From contig CM043964.1 in NCBI GenBank assembly GCA_014529385.2, positions 136,071,420-136,135,419 of the forward strand: DNA of 64,000 bases, written 5' to 3'. The translations under genes and the position numbers were made by a program. Under the pieces are notes generated by a model. The model ran no database searches. It saw nothing but the letters and a program-made list of their open reading frames with translations, and was not told the DNA's origin. The DNA is from Adiantum capillus-veneris (Eukaryota > Streptophyta > Polypodiopsida > Polypodiales > Pteridaceae). Shown here one piece after another: positions 45,441 to 58,153 of this stretch. Numbering within the stretch: the first letter of the stretch is position 1; each line of letters starts with the position of its first letter.

Positions 45441-46920
45441 AACGCTGTGTAACGCACAACATAGTCTTTTTCATCATGTAGCCTTCCCGAAGGGAGTAAC
45501 CAGCTACTGTCTCCCCATCCCGTATCCGTGTAAAAATATCTGCAAAATCTGTATCTGTGGCATACTGATCGACCATATCCTCGAAGCTCCTATGATGTAT
45601 CACGGAAATAGCTAGAACCAACGGTTTCCAAGACAAAGCATCTACCAGCACATTCTTCTGTCCCTGCACATGGACAATCTGGAAGTGGAACTGTGACAAG
45701 ATGTTCGCCCACCGCATCTGCTTTTCCGAAAGCTGCTTCTGTGACAAGAAGTAGCGCAAACTATGATGGTCTGTAAAGACAGTGAAATCCGCTCCGAGTA
45801 GGTAATGCCGCCACTGAGTAAGAGCATGGATAACCGCCAATAGCTCTTTCTCATAAATCTGTGCTGTCATCTCCGGCCTAGAGAACAAACGGCTCTCGTA
45901 AGCTATGACATGGCCTTCTTGCATCAAGACCGTACCCAGACTACGACCACAAGCATCACAATATACTTCAAATGACTTCTGCAAGTCCGGCATAGTCAAA
46001 ATAGGTCACGTAGTCAATTTCTCTTTCAATGTCCGAAAGGCACTCACCTCTGTGGGTCCCCACGACAAAGGTACTCCTTTCTGTGTCAAGGTATGCAAAG
46101 GGGAAGCAACCTTTGCAAACTTTCGTATGAACCGCCTGTAGTACGAACACAATCCCAAGAAGCTTCTAACTTCATGGACATTCCTCAAATCGGGCCAATC
46201 ACGGATAGTCTCTATCTTGGCCAGGTCCATTTGCACTCTTGCTGCTGACACACTGTGTCCCAAAAAGTGTATCTCTGGTAGGAAAATTTCACTTTTCTTT
46301 GCATTAATCACTAACTTGTGATCTCGTAATGCGTGAAAGACTTGAAGCAGATGATCTCTGTGTTTTGCCTCATTCTTGGAGAAAACAATGTGTCGTCAAA
46401 GAAAGTGCCAACAAATAGCATGTACTCTCGAAAAATTGAGTCCATCATCTGGTTAAATGTCGCCAGAGCATTGGTTAAGCCAAAAGGCATCACCAAAAAC
46501 TCAAATAACCAAAACTCGTCCGAAAATCTGTCTTATAGACATCTCCTGGCGCTATCCTAATCTGATGATATCCACTCTTCAAGTCAATCCTGCTAAAGCA
46601 CGAGGATCCTTGTAACTTGTCGAGTATATCATCGATCCTAGGAATCTAAAATCTGTTCTTGATGGTGAGTTGGTTGAGAGTGCTATAATCGATGCACATT
46701 CTCCAAGATCCGTCTTTCTTCAAAACCAACAACATTGGAGTTCAATACGGTGAAGTACTAGGTTGGACAAGACCCTTTTTCCAAGAGATCTTTCATTGGG
46801 CTCATAATCTTTTCATTCTGTACTCGGCTCACACGGTAAGGTGGCCAATTCGGTTGTGTGCTTCCATGTATCAGATCAATGGTTTGATCTTCAGGCCCTC
46901 TGAAAAGCAATCGGCATGAG
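45441..46920 (-). pseudogene. Gy-1c reverse transcriptase and RNase H
   Basis: [22 protein letters not shown] near 46690, [18 protein letters not shown] near 46570, [20 protein letters not shown] near 46490. The active site FFDD lacks the following IIV because of a small deletion that shifts frame (46390). Connection: FLGLCSYYRRFIRKFAKVA near 46140. RNase H at 45999-45600: FEVYCDACGRSLG, YEKELLAVIHAL and FTDHHSLRYFL, with D-E-D residues in place; 45439-45999 is an open 186-codon frame. Confidence 0.9.
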
Positions 46921-47029
46921 TGTGGAGAAAAATCTTGGCGTTCTTTTGATCATGTCAAAACATATTCAACCTTTATCCATCGTTCAGTTCTCTCCCAAAA
47001 GAATGAGTAAGAAACTGAAGTTCATCAAG

Positions 47030-47345
47030 TACAATCTCTAAGCCCTTCATTTATCAAAGTCGCTTTCTCGGCCCGGTAGTCAACCACGGCGTAGTTCTTG
47101 TGGTACCAAGGGACCCTGAGTAGAACATCACTCGCGTGCCCTGAACACCCTTGTCATTGCAAACGAAGTTTGCCAATGCTCGGTGTAATGGCAACATCCC
47201 ATCCGGGTGCCAGTCGAACTACCACCGCCTGTGGCGTCAGTCTGTCGGGCGTAATTCCAAATCGAGCCGCCAATTCCAAATGAAAAGAAGTTGGCCTTGG
47301 CTCCTTCAAAAGAGCTTCCTGATCCTTCACTTTGCCCCAAAAGCA
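47030..47345 (-). pseudogene. Gy-1c protease remnant
   Basis: KVKDQEALLKEP then LELAARFGITPDRLTPQA and GWDVAITPSIGKLRLQ, then VPWYHKNYAVVDYRAEKATL. The catalytic FFD-x-GAKANF segment is deleted between EALL and PRPTSFHLEL. Confidence 0.75.
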
Positions 47346-48971
47346 GCAAAGTTTGTACTTTCATTCATTAGATTCGGTGCAGATCCCACGCCATGTGGTA
47401 CCAGTTCTGCTTTTCTATCTGCCTTTTCTGCCACATTCCTCAGCTGCTCTCGAACTCTCAGGCCTATCGTCATCTTTATCATTCTGTTCTTTCTGTGCCT
47501 TTTTAGGGCACTTCGCGGAGATATGTCCATGTTTCCCGCATCCAAAGCACTTCCCCTCTCTGATGAAGCGAGCTCTCTCCTCAGGAGTAAGCTTGGGTCG
47601 TGCATCCTTTTTCTTTGGGTTCCTCTTTTTCTTTCTACTTTCATTCCCAGAAGTCTGTTCCGCTCGTTGTGTCATGGCCTTATCTGTGGGGTAGGTCAAA
47701 CTGCCAGAGTGAATGGCAAAGCCCCGCTTCGCATGACTCATCAACTCCTAAATAGAAGCTGACTTCTATTCCAAGCAGTGATCTCGGATCTCTGTAGGTA
47801 GACCCAAGGTAAACCGCTCAATCTGTTCTCTGAACGAGATCTTCTTGAATGAAGAGGCGGGTAGAAAAGAGCTCCAAAATCTTTCACAGTAAGAATTCAA
47901 TGTATCGCTCTTGGTCATCCGAAGATGGTTCCAAGCAGCTCGTACATCTCGTTCATAGTCTTGCGTCAACCAAGAAGACATAAAAAGCTTCTTAAATTTC
48001 AGCCATTTAACTGGCGCAGTCTTGTTTAAAAGAAGCGTGGACCACCAAGTACGAGCATTCCTCTTAAAGTAAGAGGCAGCTCTCCGAATCTTGGAGTGCT
48101 CTGAATAGCGTCCTTCCGCGAAAGCGATGTCAAATTGCTGTATAAAAGACAAAGCCTTCGAAGCATCTGAGTATCCTGAAAAAGTATCAAACTTGATCGA
48201 GTGGCCACCTTCCTTAAACTCTCGGACTTTCTTACTTTTATCTTCGAGAAAGTCATACTGGTTGGCTTTGTAAAAATTCTTCTGGTTCGCATAAAAGTTT
48301 CCGTTGTCAGAGTCTGAACTGTCCGTAGACGAGTCCTCTGTAGAAGTGTCACTCACTGGGCGAGACTTAGACTTCCTTGCCTTTTTCTTGCCCTTTCCGA
48401 AGCGGCTTCGCTTTTTTGCTTTTCTTGTCTTCTTCGCTCGAGTCTGAAGAGCTAGAAGAACTGTCAGAAGAAGAAGAAGAAGAACTGGGTAGGTCTTCAA
48501 ACTTGACGCGCTTCTTCAATTTCTTTGCCTTGTCAAATGTCGATAACGACCTAAATATCTCGGGAAGTGAGTGCCTTTCTTTTGCTTTTTGCCGTGTTTT
48601 TTGCCTTTCTTTTGCACGTCGAAAAGCTGAGCAATCCGTGCATCAACCACGTTCTCCAGTTCCTTCTCCGTATATTTCTTGGAGGCAGAAGGTTTCTTGA
48701 GAGTGGGTTTCGGGAGTGGTGTTGTGGTTCTCTGCCACTCCATCTGTACCTCTTCCAAAGAGGTCTGCTTCATATATTTTGCCATCTTCGGGTCCTTGGC
48801 AAAATTGAGCATCATCTTTGTTGCATCGCCAATCAATTGATGACGCTCCATCTCTCTTTGCTCCGCCTGAGTAGGCCGAGGCGGGCCATACTCTCTGTTT
48901 GAATCTTCATTGTGATCCCAGCCCGCATCTCCAGATGCAGAGGGAGTCGACTGATCATTGCCTGAAGCCAT
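47346..48971 (-). pseudogene. Gy-1c gag
   Basis: Starts MASGNDQSTPSAS at 48971 and continues in a few frames. Order: EYGPPRPTQAEQ; MLNFAKDPKMAKYMKQ; a basic stretch (KKGKKHGKKQKKG); a serine/aspartate-rich region near 48500-48300 (STEDSSTDSSDSD); capsid-like part (FYKANQYDFLEDKSKK, FIQQFDIAFAEGRYSEHSK, RTWWSTLLLNK, LTQDYERDVRAAWNHLRM); zinc knuckle CFGCGKHGHISAKC near 47545-47500. The frame breaks near 48515 and 47764. Closely parallel to Gy-1a gag, which confirms the family-wide S/D-rich insert. Confidence 0.88.
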
Positions 48972-49029
48972 AGGTGCCGCGGAAAAAAAATTCGGGGATC
49001 GGATTTCCCGTAGAAGAGAAATCGGCCGT

Positions 49030-49041
49030 GCTCTGATACCA
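49030..49041 (-). other. Primer-binding site of Gy-1c
   Basis: The reverse complement is TGGTATCAGAGC, one base from the 5' LTR. Confidence 0.95.
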
Positions 49042-49042
49042 C

Positions 49043-49552
49043 TGTAACAGACTTGGACACTCCAAGTCAAGAATCAACCGCGACAGCACCAAATAACCAC
49101 TTCAAAACAAGTCACATATCACAATAGATGTACACTGGCCCGATGGAGTTCCGTGCCTAGAGATATTGGCCCCAAAGACTGGCGCCCCTTTCGGTATTTC
49201 TTTTTATATTAGTCAGATCAAAGTACAAGAGAGTGGCTAGGGTTTCACTCTCAGACTCTGCGTCCAGATGCTCTGAGAAGTGAAGCCCTCACCACTTATT
49301 TAAAGATACAAGGGATGCCCAAAAGCAGAGCCCCAAAAGCTTTTAAAATAAAAAGCATCAGTTCTCTCTCTCTCTCTTAGAGAGTCTTTTCTCTTTTTTT
49401 TTATTAAAAAAAAAATAAAATTCGCGTTGCTCATCATTAATTTCTTTTTTTTCCAGCCTCCGCGATTTTTGGAAATTAGGGTTTTTGGCAGAATTTAGGG
49501 TTTGCAGGAATTTTAGGGTTTCTGTTGTCCGCCATGTCATCACTTTGTGATA
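49043..49552 (-). repeat. 5' LTR of Gy-1c
   Basis: 510 bp; element-sense start TATCACAAAG (TG mutated to TA). Shared core at 49181-49208. Followed by the GCGAA target duplicate and the LINE. Confidence 0.92.
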
Positions 49553-49557
49553 GCGAA

Positions 49558-51922
49558 CACTAGGGTGGCCGGCAAGCGGTTAGGGAGTACAAGGCAATAG
49601 CACTTCGTGCGAAGGCCGCTGTCCGTGACAGTAACAAAAGATCCTTGGAGCGCTTCGTGGAAAAAGGAAATGAGCTCCTAAGGGAGGGTCAAATGAAGAA
49701 ATTCTTTACCCACCTCAAGAAAATAGTTGGGAAGGGGCAAGGAACTATTGCCAATCAACCTTTGAACGCAAATGGGGAGCTAGTAACAAAATCAGAGAGG
49801 CAATTACAAGTATGGGAGGGTCACTACTCCAAGGTATTCGCCGATACGGACGGTACCAGCAAGGATTCGCTTGCATGGTATGACAAACACGTGCGCATCT
49901 GGCCTGGTATGCCTGAGGTATGTGACCCGTTGAACTGGTATGAAGAGGCACAAGGCAGGGGTGGCGATGGTTTACCACCCGAATTCTTTAAGCTGCTTGT
50001 GAAAGATAAAGGGCTTAGATCGGATCCGCGTAAGCCATGATCGAAGATGGGCAAGGCATACTTGCACATGATTGAGGGCATTTACGACACCGGAGACATC
50101 CCGGTCGGCGCTAGCGACGCAGTGATTGTGTCAATCCTCAAGAAGGGCGATTTGACCAATACTGATAACTATCGCGGGATCGTGTTAATCTCCGTTGCCA
50201 TAAAAGTCCTCACTACGGTCGTGATTAGGCGGATCACTAAGATACTTGAAAAGAGGAACTTTTTCAATCCCGGCCAAGCAGGATTACGTACGAATAAGGA
50301 ATGCATAGGGCAAGTTGCATGTTTGAAGGAGATCGTGAAACTCTGTCATTAAGGATGGGAAACCAACCTATGCAGCCTACATTGATTTCAAGAAGGCATA
50401 AGACACAGTACTGCACGAGGCGTTGTTCCTAAAGCTCGCTGCGGCTGGCCTGCAAGGTCGAGCACTTAGATTTTTCCAAGCCCTCTACAGGTCCACCTCT
50501 GTTAAAGTCCGACACATGGAACAAGTGTCGGATTCGATTCCGGTGCAGCAGGGAGTCCGCCACCAAGGATGCCCGGGATCGCCTTGTCTATTCACTATAT
50601 ACATTAACGATATTTTAGACGCAGATGGGGAAACATGGGGCTTGGAAGTACCTAACCTCCTTAAGAGAATTAAAGGACTCTTTTTTGCTGACGACCTGGT
50701 TCTACTTGCTGACTCTCCTGAAAGCCTACAAACGAGCCTTGACAAGGTAAGTGAATGGGCAAAAGACGTGGGGCATGACCTTTGGAATCGATAAATGCAT
50801 GGTCACGGTGTTCCACGAAGACCTGCAGGATCTCTCTATGAGGATCTTTATTCTGGATGGTGAGATGGTTGCAGTAGGTGAAACGTACAAGTACCTTGGC
50901 ATCGACGTAGACTCGACCTTTTCCATTGAACGCATCGTTAGGAGCGAGCGGACAAGGGGAGGAAAAGCCTATTCGCATGTCAGCACCTACTGGCAAACCG
51001 AGCCATCCCTATATGGTCTCGACTGACTGTTTTTAAGGCGTGCGTATATCCAGTGATTTGTTATGGCGCGGAAATTATGGGGGCCCACGATCAGTGTGTC
51101 CTTCACTCTCTGCAGCGCCTCGTCGCCACCAGGATGCGAATGTTACTCGGAAAGGGAGCAAGGTCAATCTTTGTAGGGACGGCAACTCTCCATCAGGAGT
51201 TTAACATACCACCCGTACCTGCCTTTTGTGGGGGACAACGAGCAAGGGCTTTTGACAAGTACCGCTCGGTTTCATCTACCTGGATAGGCTCCTTGGTAAA
51301 CAAGAAGCCTAAGAACCAACCGTTCAAGAAGTGGACTTGGATGACAAGAACCCAGAATTGGATGAATAAGTATATCCTAGCGGCTGACTTTAGCTCAGTT
51401 CGCTACCACGCGTGGGACAAGTGGGACGAGAGGCATTTGTGCCTGGCGTTGGAGCCCTATAAGGAGGCCGGCTTTGAACAAACACGTGGATACGTGTTGC
51501 AGCTCAATAGGAGCACTATAGTGAATAGGAAGGAGGAGAGAATGCTGGCTCTCGCGAGAGTAGGTGGGCTTAAACTGGCGGATAGTTACATGCACGGACA
51601 CAGCATTTGCACACTGTGCTCCCAGTTAGAGGGTCGTTCGCTTTCGCATTTGCTGATGAATTGTTCGGTGGTTGATGAATCTAGGGGGAGATGGCTAGAC
51701 CGATTCAACTCCACCTTCAACGCAATCGACCCTTCGTTGGACCCTGAAGAAAGGACCGTTATCCTCCTTGGTGGGGAGGCTCGCGGGAAGCGAATGCCCT
51801 TCTGGGTATGCCGTGATCTGCACTCGAGGGACGGAACCGCAGGGCATGTGCCTGTGGCGAAGTTCCTCGGTGAAGTTGTACCCCGGTACTTGGGTGCTCT
51901 GCATAGGCGGATGGGGAGATAA
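49558..51922 (+). pseudogene. Non-L1 LINE: reverse transcriptase and C-terminal zinc motif
   Basis: Continues the frame cut at 43160. RT motifs are in several frames: DAVIVSILKKGDLTN and NYRGIVLISVAIKVL near 50120-50200, FNPGQAGLRTNKE near 50265, YIDFKKA-stop-DTV near 50385, VQQGVRHQGCPGSPCLFTIY near 50545 and active site FFADDLVLLAD near 50680, then YKYLGIDVD near 50890. The last 289 codons (51053-51922) are fully open and hold a motif CTLCSQLEGRSLSHLLMNC (C-x2-C-x11-H-x3-C) near 51610. The motif wording differs from L1; the clade is undetermined. The long open C-terminus suggests it is younger than the rest of the damage implies, or chance. Confidence 0.8.
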
Positions 51923-53269
51923 TGCTCCCCTTCCTGTGTTGTTATTTTGAATCCGATCCCTTCCGGGGGAAATGACGTAATTCTCCCCAAGCGAAGCCAG
52001 ATGAGCTACAAGAGCGTCCAAGTGCCATTTCCCCCCGGGGGGGTCAACTTCACCTAAAAGGGGTTGGGAGGTGCAAAAGGGGATGCCACCTGTGAGCCGA
52101 CGCCCTTCCAAGCGGGTATGGCATTTCCTAGGGGAAAACCGTCGGGTTTCAAAGGCAGTTTAGTGAGGTGAGCGATAAGTTACCTGGAGGAGGCAACTCT
52201 AAAGGGAAGACCGAAGCAAGTCCCGCAGTACCTGGGCCTCTGAACAGAGGTACTTGGTCGTTGTCACGCCCAAATCAAGTTGGCGAAATGGGTCTCTCAA
52301 GGGAATAGTCATGGCCCTAAGAGTGTAGAATTTGGCCTCTCGTAGTCCAGAGGAAACTAGCGACAAAAGCGTTTGCCTTCGGTTTCTGGGTGCATAGTCC
52401 TGGTCGTTCTTCTTGTATACTTTTTTGGTGTATGAGGGGAGCGGCCGGGCGTGCCCTACCCGACTCTGAAAACAAGACAAAAAACAAAACAAACATAAAC
52501 GAATGTAGAGAGTGGACATCAAGCTCACCTCCTAGCCATAGAGCCGAGCCTGGGAGCTTGCAGCCAACAAGCTAGCCTCTACTATAAGGGTTGGTGTCCC
52601 ATATCACCAAGCCCACTCCGATGCAGCTATGCGGGTAGAGCTGCCTAGGGCCTAGAGTCCCAAGTGTGGTGATCACACAAGATAGCTCACTAATGAGCCT
52701 AGGGTCCTATTTTTACAAGATCCCTTAACCGCCCTAACCATAGGGCCATGTTCACACTTGGCCGGACATAACTCAGCAGACGCCATCTTGATGTTTGGAG
52801 ACATAATAGTGTAGGGGAGAAAAATTTAATTGAGTGCACACGTTTGCTGGAGGACAACAAGCACTCTTCAAAGAGGAAAGAATGGATGCTTGTAGAGAGG
52901 AACCCTTTTTTAATTGACATCATGTGAGAAGCAATGCATGACTAGGAAATTACAGATTTTTCAGCTGAAAATCATAATGCGCATTGATCAAGTCATGGGC
53001 TGCATATTCGGTCACATGCACACCATGGTCACATGCCTGTGCAAAACATGCTTCCCACATGCATTTGATAGGGATGAAGTGGGAGAACACTTTCCTACAC
53101 AAGTTGGTGGTCATGTAGAGCCATTTAGAGTCCAAAATTGTGATATTCAGCCGCCTATACCCTTCAAAATGGCCAGGTAATACATCAGCCAGCAGCTCCA
53201 CTCATTTGGACCTACAACACTCAGGTGATGCAAGTAAATCCATGGAGCCTAAAACTTCAAGGATGGGAA
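51923..53269. other. LINE 3' region and non-coding flank
   Basis: After the LINE stop there is G/C-run-rich sequence (AAGGGG, CCCCCCGGGGGGG near 52031) to about 52600 that is probably its 3' UTR, though no poly(A) end is certain (an A-rich AAACAAGACAAAAAACAAAAC lies near 52472). 52600-53270 shows no gene; a minus 83-aa frame at 52950-53201 is unrecognised. Confidence 0.45.
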
Positions 53270-53460
53270 TAAACCTGTGATGTTTGATGCATTCTGTGAT
53301 GATCATGATCCAAGCAAAGTGTTGGCTTGTTGCTCAGTTTGATATTGCTTTTGGTGATGAAGTTTTTATCGAAACATCCATGCTTGGTTATGTAAGTATG
53401 TTTTTGAAAGGTACAGCTGCATATTGGTGGATATCCATATCTTTCCTTTACATATTGCAC
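53270..53460 (+). pseudogene. Gypsy gag scrap
   Basis: MFDAFCDDHDPSKVLA, then after a frame change QFDIAFGDEVFIETSMLGY and FLKGTAAYWW. This parallels FDTFSGYSDASKALSFI, QFDIAFAEGRYSEHSKIRR and FKRNARTWW of Gy-1c gag. Isolated, no pol beside it. Confidence 0.65.
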
Positions 53461-53523
53461 AAATTTGTCTCATGCTAGAACATCATTTTCCTACAATAAC
53501 AGGAAACGATTCAGCCCCCCTTA

Positions 53524-53527
<4 letters not shown>

Positions 53528-53585
<58 letters not shown>
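53528..53585. repeat. (CT)n microsatellite
   Basis: About 58 bp of uninterrupted CT. Confidence 0.97.
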
Positions 53586-53587
<2 letters not shown>

Positions 53588-53783
53588 GGTGGGTATGGGT
53601 GTCATTGCCCTTGCATTCTAGTTAGTCATACATTTTGTCTTGTAAGGATTGGTTTATAACATTCTAGGTGGTCATGTTTGATAGTTTTTTAATTACTAGT
53701 AGTCCTTGATCTCACTTTCTATAAAGAGGTATAGCGATACTTTTTTGGGTGTAAGCTTATTTGTCTGCAATGTTATCTTGCAG

Positions 53784-53904
53784 TTGTCAATAGCCACTGA
53801 GGACAAAGTTTTTCCAGTAGTAGCTTTTGACAGGGCTGCTAGAAGCCTAATGGGTTGCTCCGCAGATGAGTTTTACCATTTTGCTTCTTGTAATCCTTGT
53901 GCAG
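53784..53904 (+). CDS. Putative internal exon of an OB-fold (RPA1-like) protein
   Basis: 121 bp bounded by CTTGCAG before and GTATGA after, matching plant splice signals. It encodes VVAFDRAARSLMGCSADEFY in the middle. The pattern V-AF-x-A-x-x-L-x-G-x-x-A-(D)E resembles the C-terminal DNA-binding OB domain of replication protein A large subunit and its relatives. The open end is phase 1, which fits the exon at 56135. No upstream exon was recognised, so this may be a gene fragment. Expression is unknown. Confidence 0.4.
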
Positions 53905-54057
53905 GTATGATCTCTCTTATGAGTCATAAGATTTTTTGAAATTTAGTTTGAATGCGCTATTTATGCCTTTTAAGCAAGATGCCCAAAGTGGAAAGTAACT
54001 AAGGATGTATTTGATCTTTCCTAGAGTTCAGTTTTGGCCTCCTATGGACGTCAATAG

Positions 54058-54058
<1 letters not shown>

Positions 54059-54115
<57 letters not shown>

Positions 54116-54141
54116 TCTTCTCGTGTGTGTGTGTGTGTGTG
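54059..54141. repeat. (CT)n and (GT)n microsatellites
   Basis: CT run to 54112, then TTCTTCTCG, then GT run to 54141. Confidence 0.95.
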
Positions 54142-54142
54142 C

Positions 54143-54964
<822 letters not shown>

Positions 54965-55299
54965 GGCAAAGAGTGGCTACATATATTCATGTACATGAAA
55001 GTTTCAAAGGTCGCAACAAGCAAGCAGACCCAATGAAAAAGTTTTATCAATACTGTTTGAATGCTCAAAAAATGACCCATCAGAAGTGGAGGTTCCAAAA
55101 GGCCACAATCATTCCTGAGGTCCCAAGTACGTTGGCATAGAGGACAGCCCTTGCAGATCCATAATCTCCTCTGCAAGGTCTGGTCAACTACCACCCACTC
55201 TAACGAGAGACTGAGGTAGGGATCCAAAGAGCTACTATTGTCATTGAAAGATTACTGGAAATCAAGGGTAAGGCAGCTTTCTGAGTCTCTACTGATGCT

Positions 55300-55813
55300 A
55301 GTGTGTGAAAGCTTGAGGAGCATGCAGGATTACTTACCCAGATGGTCTATGCTGTAAATGATGAGTGACATCGAGAAAGTCAAACCACCGGAAACCTCTA
55401 TGTAGTTCTTTCTTTGCTTGGATGTGAGAGATGAGAGGGAGACAGGAAATCTCGCTCTCGCCTCGAATGAGGACAGGCTGCTTAACAACGTCAATGAAAA
55501 GTAGGAGCTTAGAAGGGGTTTGAACTTGCAAAACCACTTAATGCCCAATATGACATCGCGACCAGCAAACTTAGAGACTACAAACCGACTGGTAAATTGT
55601 GCTTGTTGAATGACCAGGTTACATCATTGCATTCATGAGAGAGAGAGGCATCGATGCCTTCAGAAAACCTTGCACCGGAAAGGTGGGAATGGTGGTAGTG
55701 TGAAGACGTGCACACTCAACCATAGCCTCACTAATAACATCTTCAGATCTGCTAGAATCAAACAACACAACAACTCTTTGCTCTAACTCGACATGTATGG
55801 TACCATGCAACAT
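55300..55813 (-). pseudogene. Gypsy-2-like protease relic
   Basis: Minus strand: LHGTIHVELEQRVVVLFDSS and SEDVISEAMVECARL (55810-55730). This is a retropepsin segment with the active D followed by S-S instead of S/T-G. After a frame change GRDVILGIKWFCKF (near 55560-55520) matches the conserved ILG-W part of the domain. Resembles the protease of the fragment at 33784. Confidence 0.6.
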
Positions 55814-55869
55814 ACCTACTCATGAGGGCAGACTGTTGGTTGCCAACTTGCCACTAGAACCTTGTTTCT

Positions 55870-55873
<4 letters not shown>

Positions 55874-55926
<53 letters not shown>
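55874..55926. repeat. (CT)n microsatellite
   Basis: About 52 bp of CT. Confidence 0.97.
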
Positions 55927-55929
<3 letters not shown>

Positions 55930-56134
55930 CATTCTCCGCTCAGACAGACACAGAGTGCTTGCTTGTACAAGAAAGTTGTGGAAGTGCACGTGAAAATAAA
56001 CTCTCTGTATTCACATCGTTCAGTCTTTGTGGAAGACATGAGATAGCATTATCTAGTCATGTTTAGCCATAGAAACATCATTTAAGTAGAAATATTTTAA
56101 CTGTATGTTGATTTACTCCTTTCTGTTGTGATAG

Positions 56135-56310
56135 TGGAGAATGTATCCAAGGTTCTTTTGGGGGAGATGGTTGAACTGATGCTAAGGCCTCCAAAAAGTG
56201 GACGAGCGCAACACATGAGAGTGGTCTCTGTATTTCCGCTTGCGCCGGATTTTGAGCAGATAATTGGCACTCTCAAGAGAATGTACATGAAAGGGTCACA
56301 AGATGTTTGA
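56135..56310 (+). CDS. Putative terminal exon of the OB-fold (RPA1-like) protein
   Basis: Preceded by a pyrimidine-rich run and GTGATAG; in phase with the exon at 53784. Encodes LLGEMVELMLRPPKSG, AQHMRVVSVFPLAPDFEQII and LKRMYMKGSQDV to a TGA at 56308. The sequence K-x-x-x-V-x-(D/S)-V-x-P-x-x-(Y/F) resembles the last strands of the RPA1 C-terminal OB domain. Assignment is by eye and tentative. Confidence 0.4.
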
Positions 56311-57201
56311 GAGATCAAATAAGGGTTTAATTGTTCTTTGTCATGGCAGTGAAAGATATATTTATTACTTCAGAGGTGGCATAATAGCTTTGTATCCTAC
56401 CTGGAAGTGTTGGAGCATAAACAAGGAGTACAGGAGTGAGCGATGGCGGTGATTGCGATGGAAGACTCAATTGTCCCATAACAGGTAAATGAATTCAATT
56501 TGATTGATTAGTCGTCATATTTGGCATCTCTTTATCAGTCAATTCAGTAGTATCCGCAAAGAAGTGGCTTTCTATGTCAATGGAGGGCATGAGTGTCTAA
56601 AACAAGGATCACTGTCACGATATTGCAATCTAAAGCAGAGTAATGAACTCAAAAGTAGATGGTCTTAAAAGCTTTTTTCAATGGTAAGCTTAATATGGCT
56701 GAAAATTGTTTTTTCTCCATGAAGTCACGTGAGCAATTTCTAAGTATGTGTACAAGATGCAGTTTGTAAACCTCTTGGTAGTTTTTTTGTGACAATAGGT
56801 GGAAAAGGCAATCTGTTCTTTAGCCAATTCTGCATGTGTTGAGCATGCCTGTGCCAGATCGTTGGTAAGCATTATACTAAGCTATAATTGTTTGGATGGA
56901 GCTGAACTTGGAATGCACATGCCCAACAAGGGAAATCCTCAATGTAACAATTGTAATTTACTCAAATTTCACCTTTCTGAGGAGTTTACAACCTAAGTTG
57001 TGGTGCACAGAGTAGCTTTGTTAGGATTTAAAAGATTAATGTTGTTTATTTGCATATTCTTGTGCTCATTATAGTTTTTCATTTGTGTGCACGTATTGGG
57101 GGGACTTTGTCATGATTAGCTTCGGTTATGCAATTTTCCAAGCACCATGATATTATACTGATCTTTGTTTTGTCTATTGTTGATAGGAAAACCGTCCTAT
57201 C

Positions 57202-57306
57202 AAAACCAACTTGGGGCAATAAGTACCTCAACCTCTTACTTAAGACCACACACCATCCAATGAAAACCAACTTGGGGCAATATGAAGTACCTCAACCTCT
57301 TACTTA
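57202..57306. repeat. Direct repeat pair
   Basis: AAAACCAACTTGGGGCAAT, then AAGTACCTCAACCTCTTACT, occurs twice about 61 bp apart. Confidence 0.9.
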
Positions 57307-58103
57307 GCTAGTTTCCATTCCAATATATAACTTTTAAATCTCAGATTAAGCCATTCAAACCTAGCAGTAGCTTTAGTTTTATCATCTCCTAGTTTAGAGT
57401 GTGTCAACAACAATTAGAGCTTAAATCAAGTAGTAAAACTTGTGTGAATGGGAGCCCCAACTATGAGAGCCCAAATTAAATACTAATAGAAACCACTAGA
57501 TAGGGAGACTCCTTAGTGATGTGGGTGGTGCATTATAAGTTTTAATGTGTTTTATGTACGCTCGATAGAAAGGTATATTATAGTTCATATTAGTTAGATA
57601 ATTGCACTTACAAGAGAACATTTCAATTCAATTTTAAAAAAAGTTGCAACCTTATGAAAATAGATAGGTAGTTTTATTCCAATCCACAAAATATTTGAAG
57701 GGGTTTTTTTATTAAGCTTTGATTACATGTGATATTGAGGATTTAATAAGATGCACCCCTCAAGCTTAGTCTAAGGACAAATTCATCTAGTTTTATTCGA
57801 GGGTACTTTAGAGATAATTAAAAAAGTTTAATTAATTGCTTAAAATTAATAGAGACCTATGAGAGAAAGGGAGTCTAGAACAAGGCATGTTCTATCTGTT
57901 AACTCATCATCTTAGGAGGAGAAGAATCCCATCATGCATACATCTCAATAGGAAAGACAAACCTCCAAACCATGCACAACTAGAATATGAGCAAGGCATT
58001 CAAACCCTAACCCTTATCACATGGTCAACATACCGAGTGGAGAGGAAGAAGCTTGACAATTAGAGAAACATGTTAGAAGGTAATGAAAGCTAGAGGGTGA
58101 TCC

Positions 58104-58106
<3 letters not shown>

Positions 58107-58148
<42 letters not shown>
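58107..58148. repeat. (AG)n microsatellite
   Basis: About 42 bp of AG. Confidence 0.97.

Positions 58149-58153
<5 letters not shown>

Larger units (their letters stand above)
43161..49552 (-). mobile_element. Gy-1c: full-length chromodomain gypsy (chromovirus) in a LINE
   Basis: 6392 bp with LTRs 43161-43647 and 49043-49552, a perfect target duplication GCGAA (43156-43160, 49553-49557), PBS 49030-49041 and PPT 43648-43663. Gag, RT, RNase H, integrase and chromodomain-like parts are present in that order on the minus strand; the protease and part of the integrase are deleted. The flanks belong to one LINE. Confidence 0.95.
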
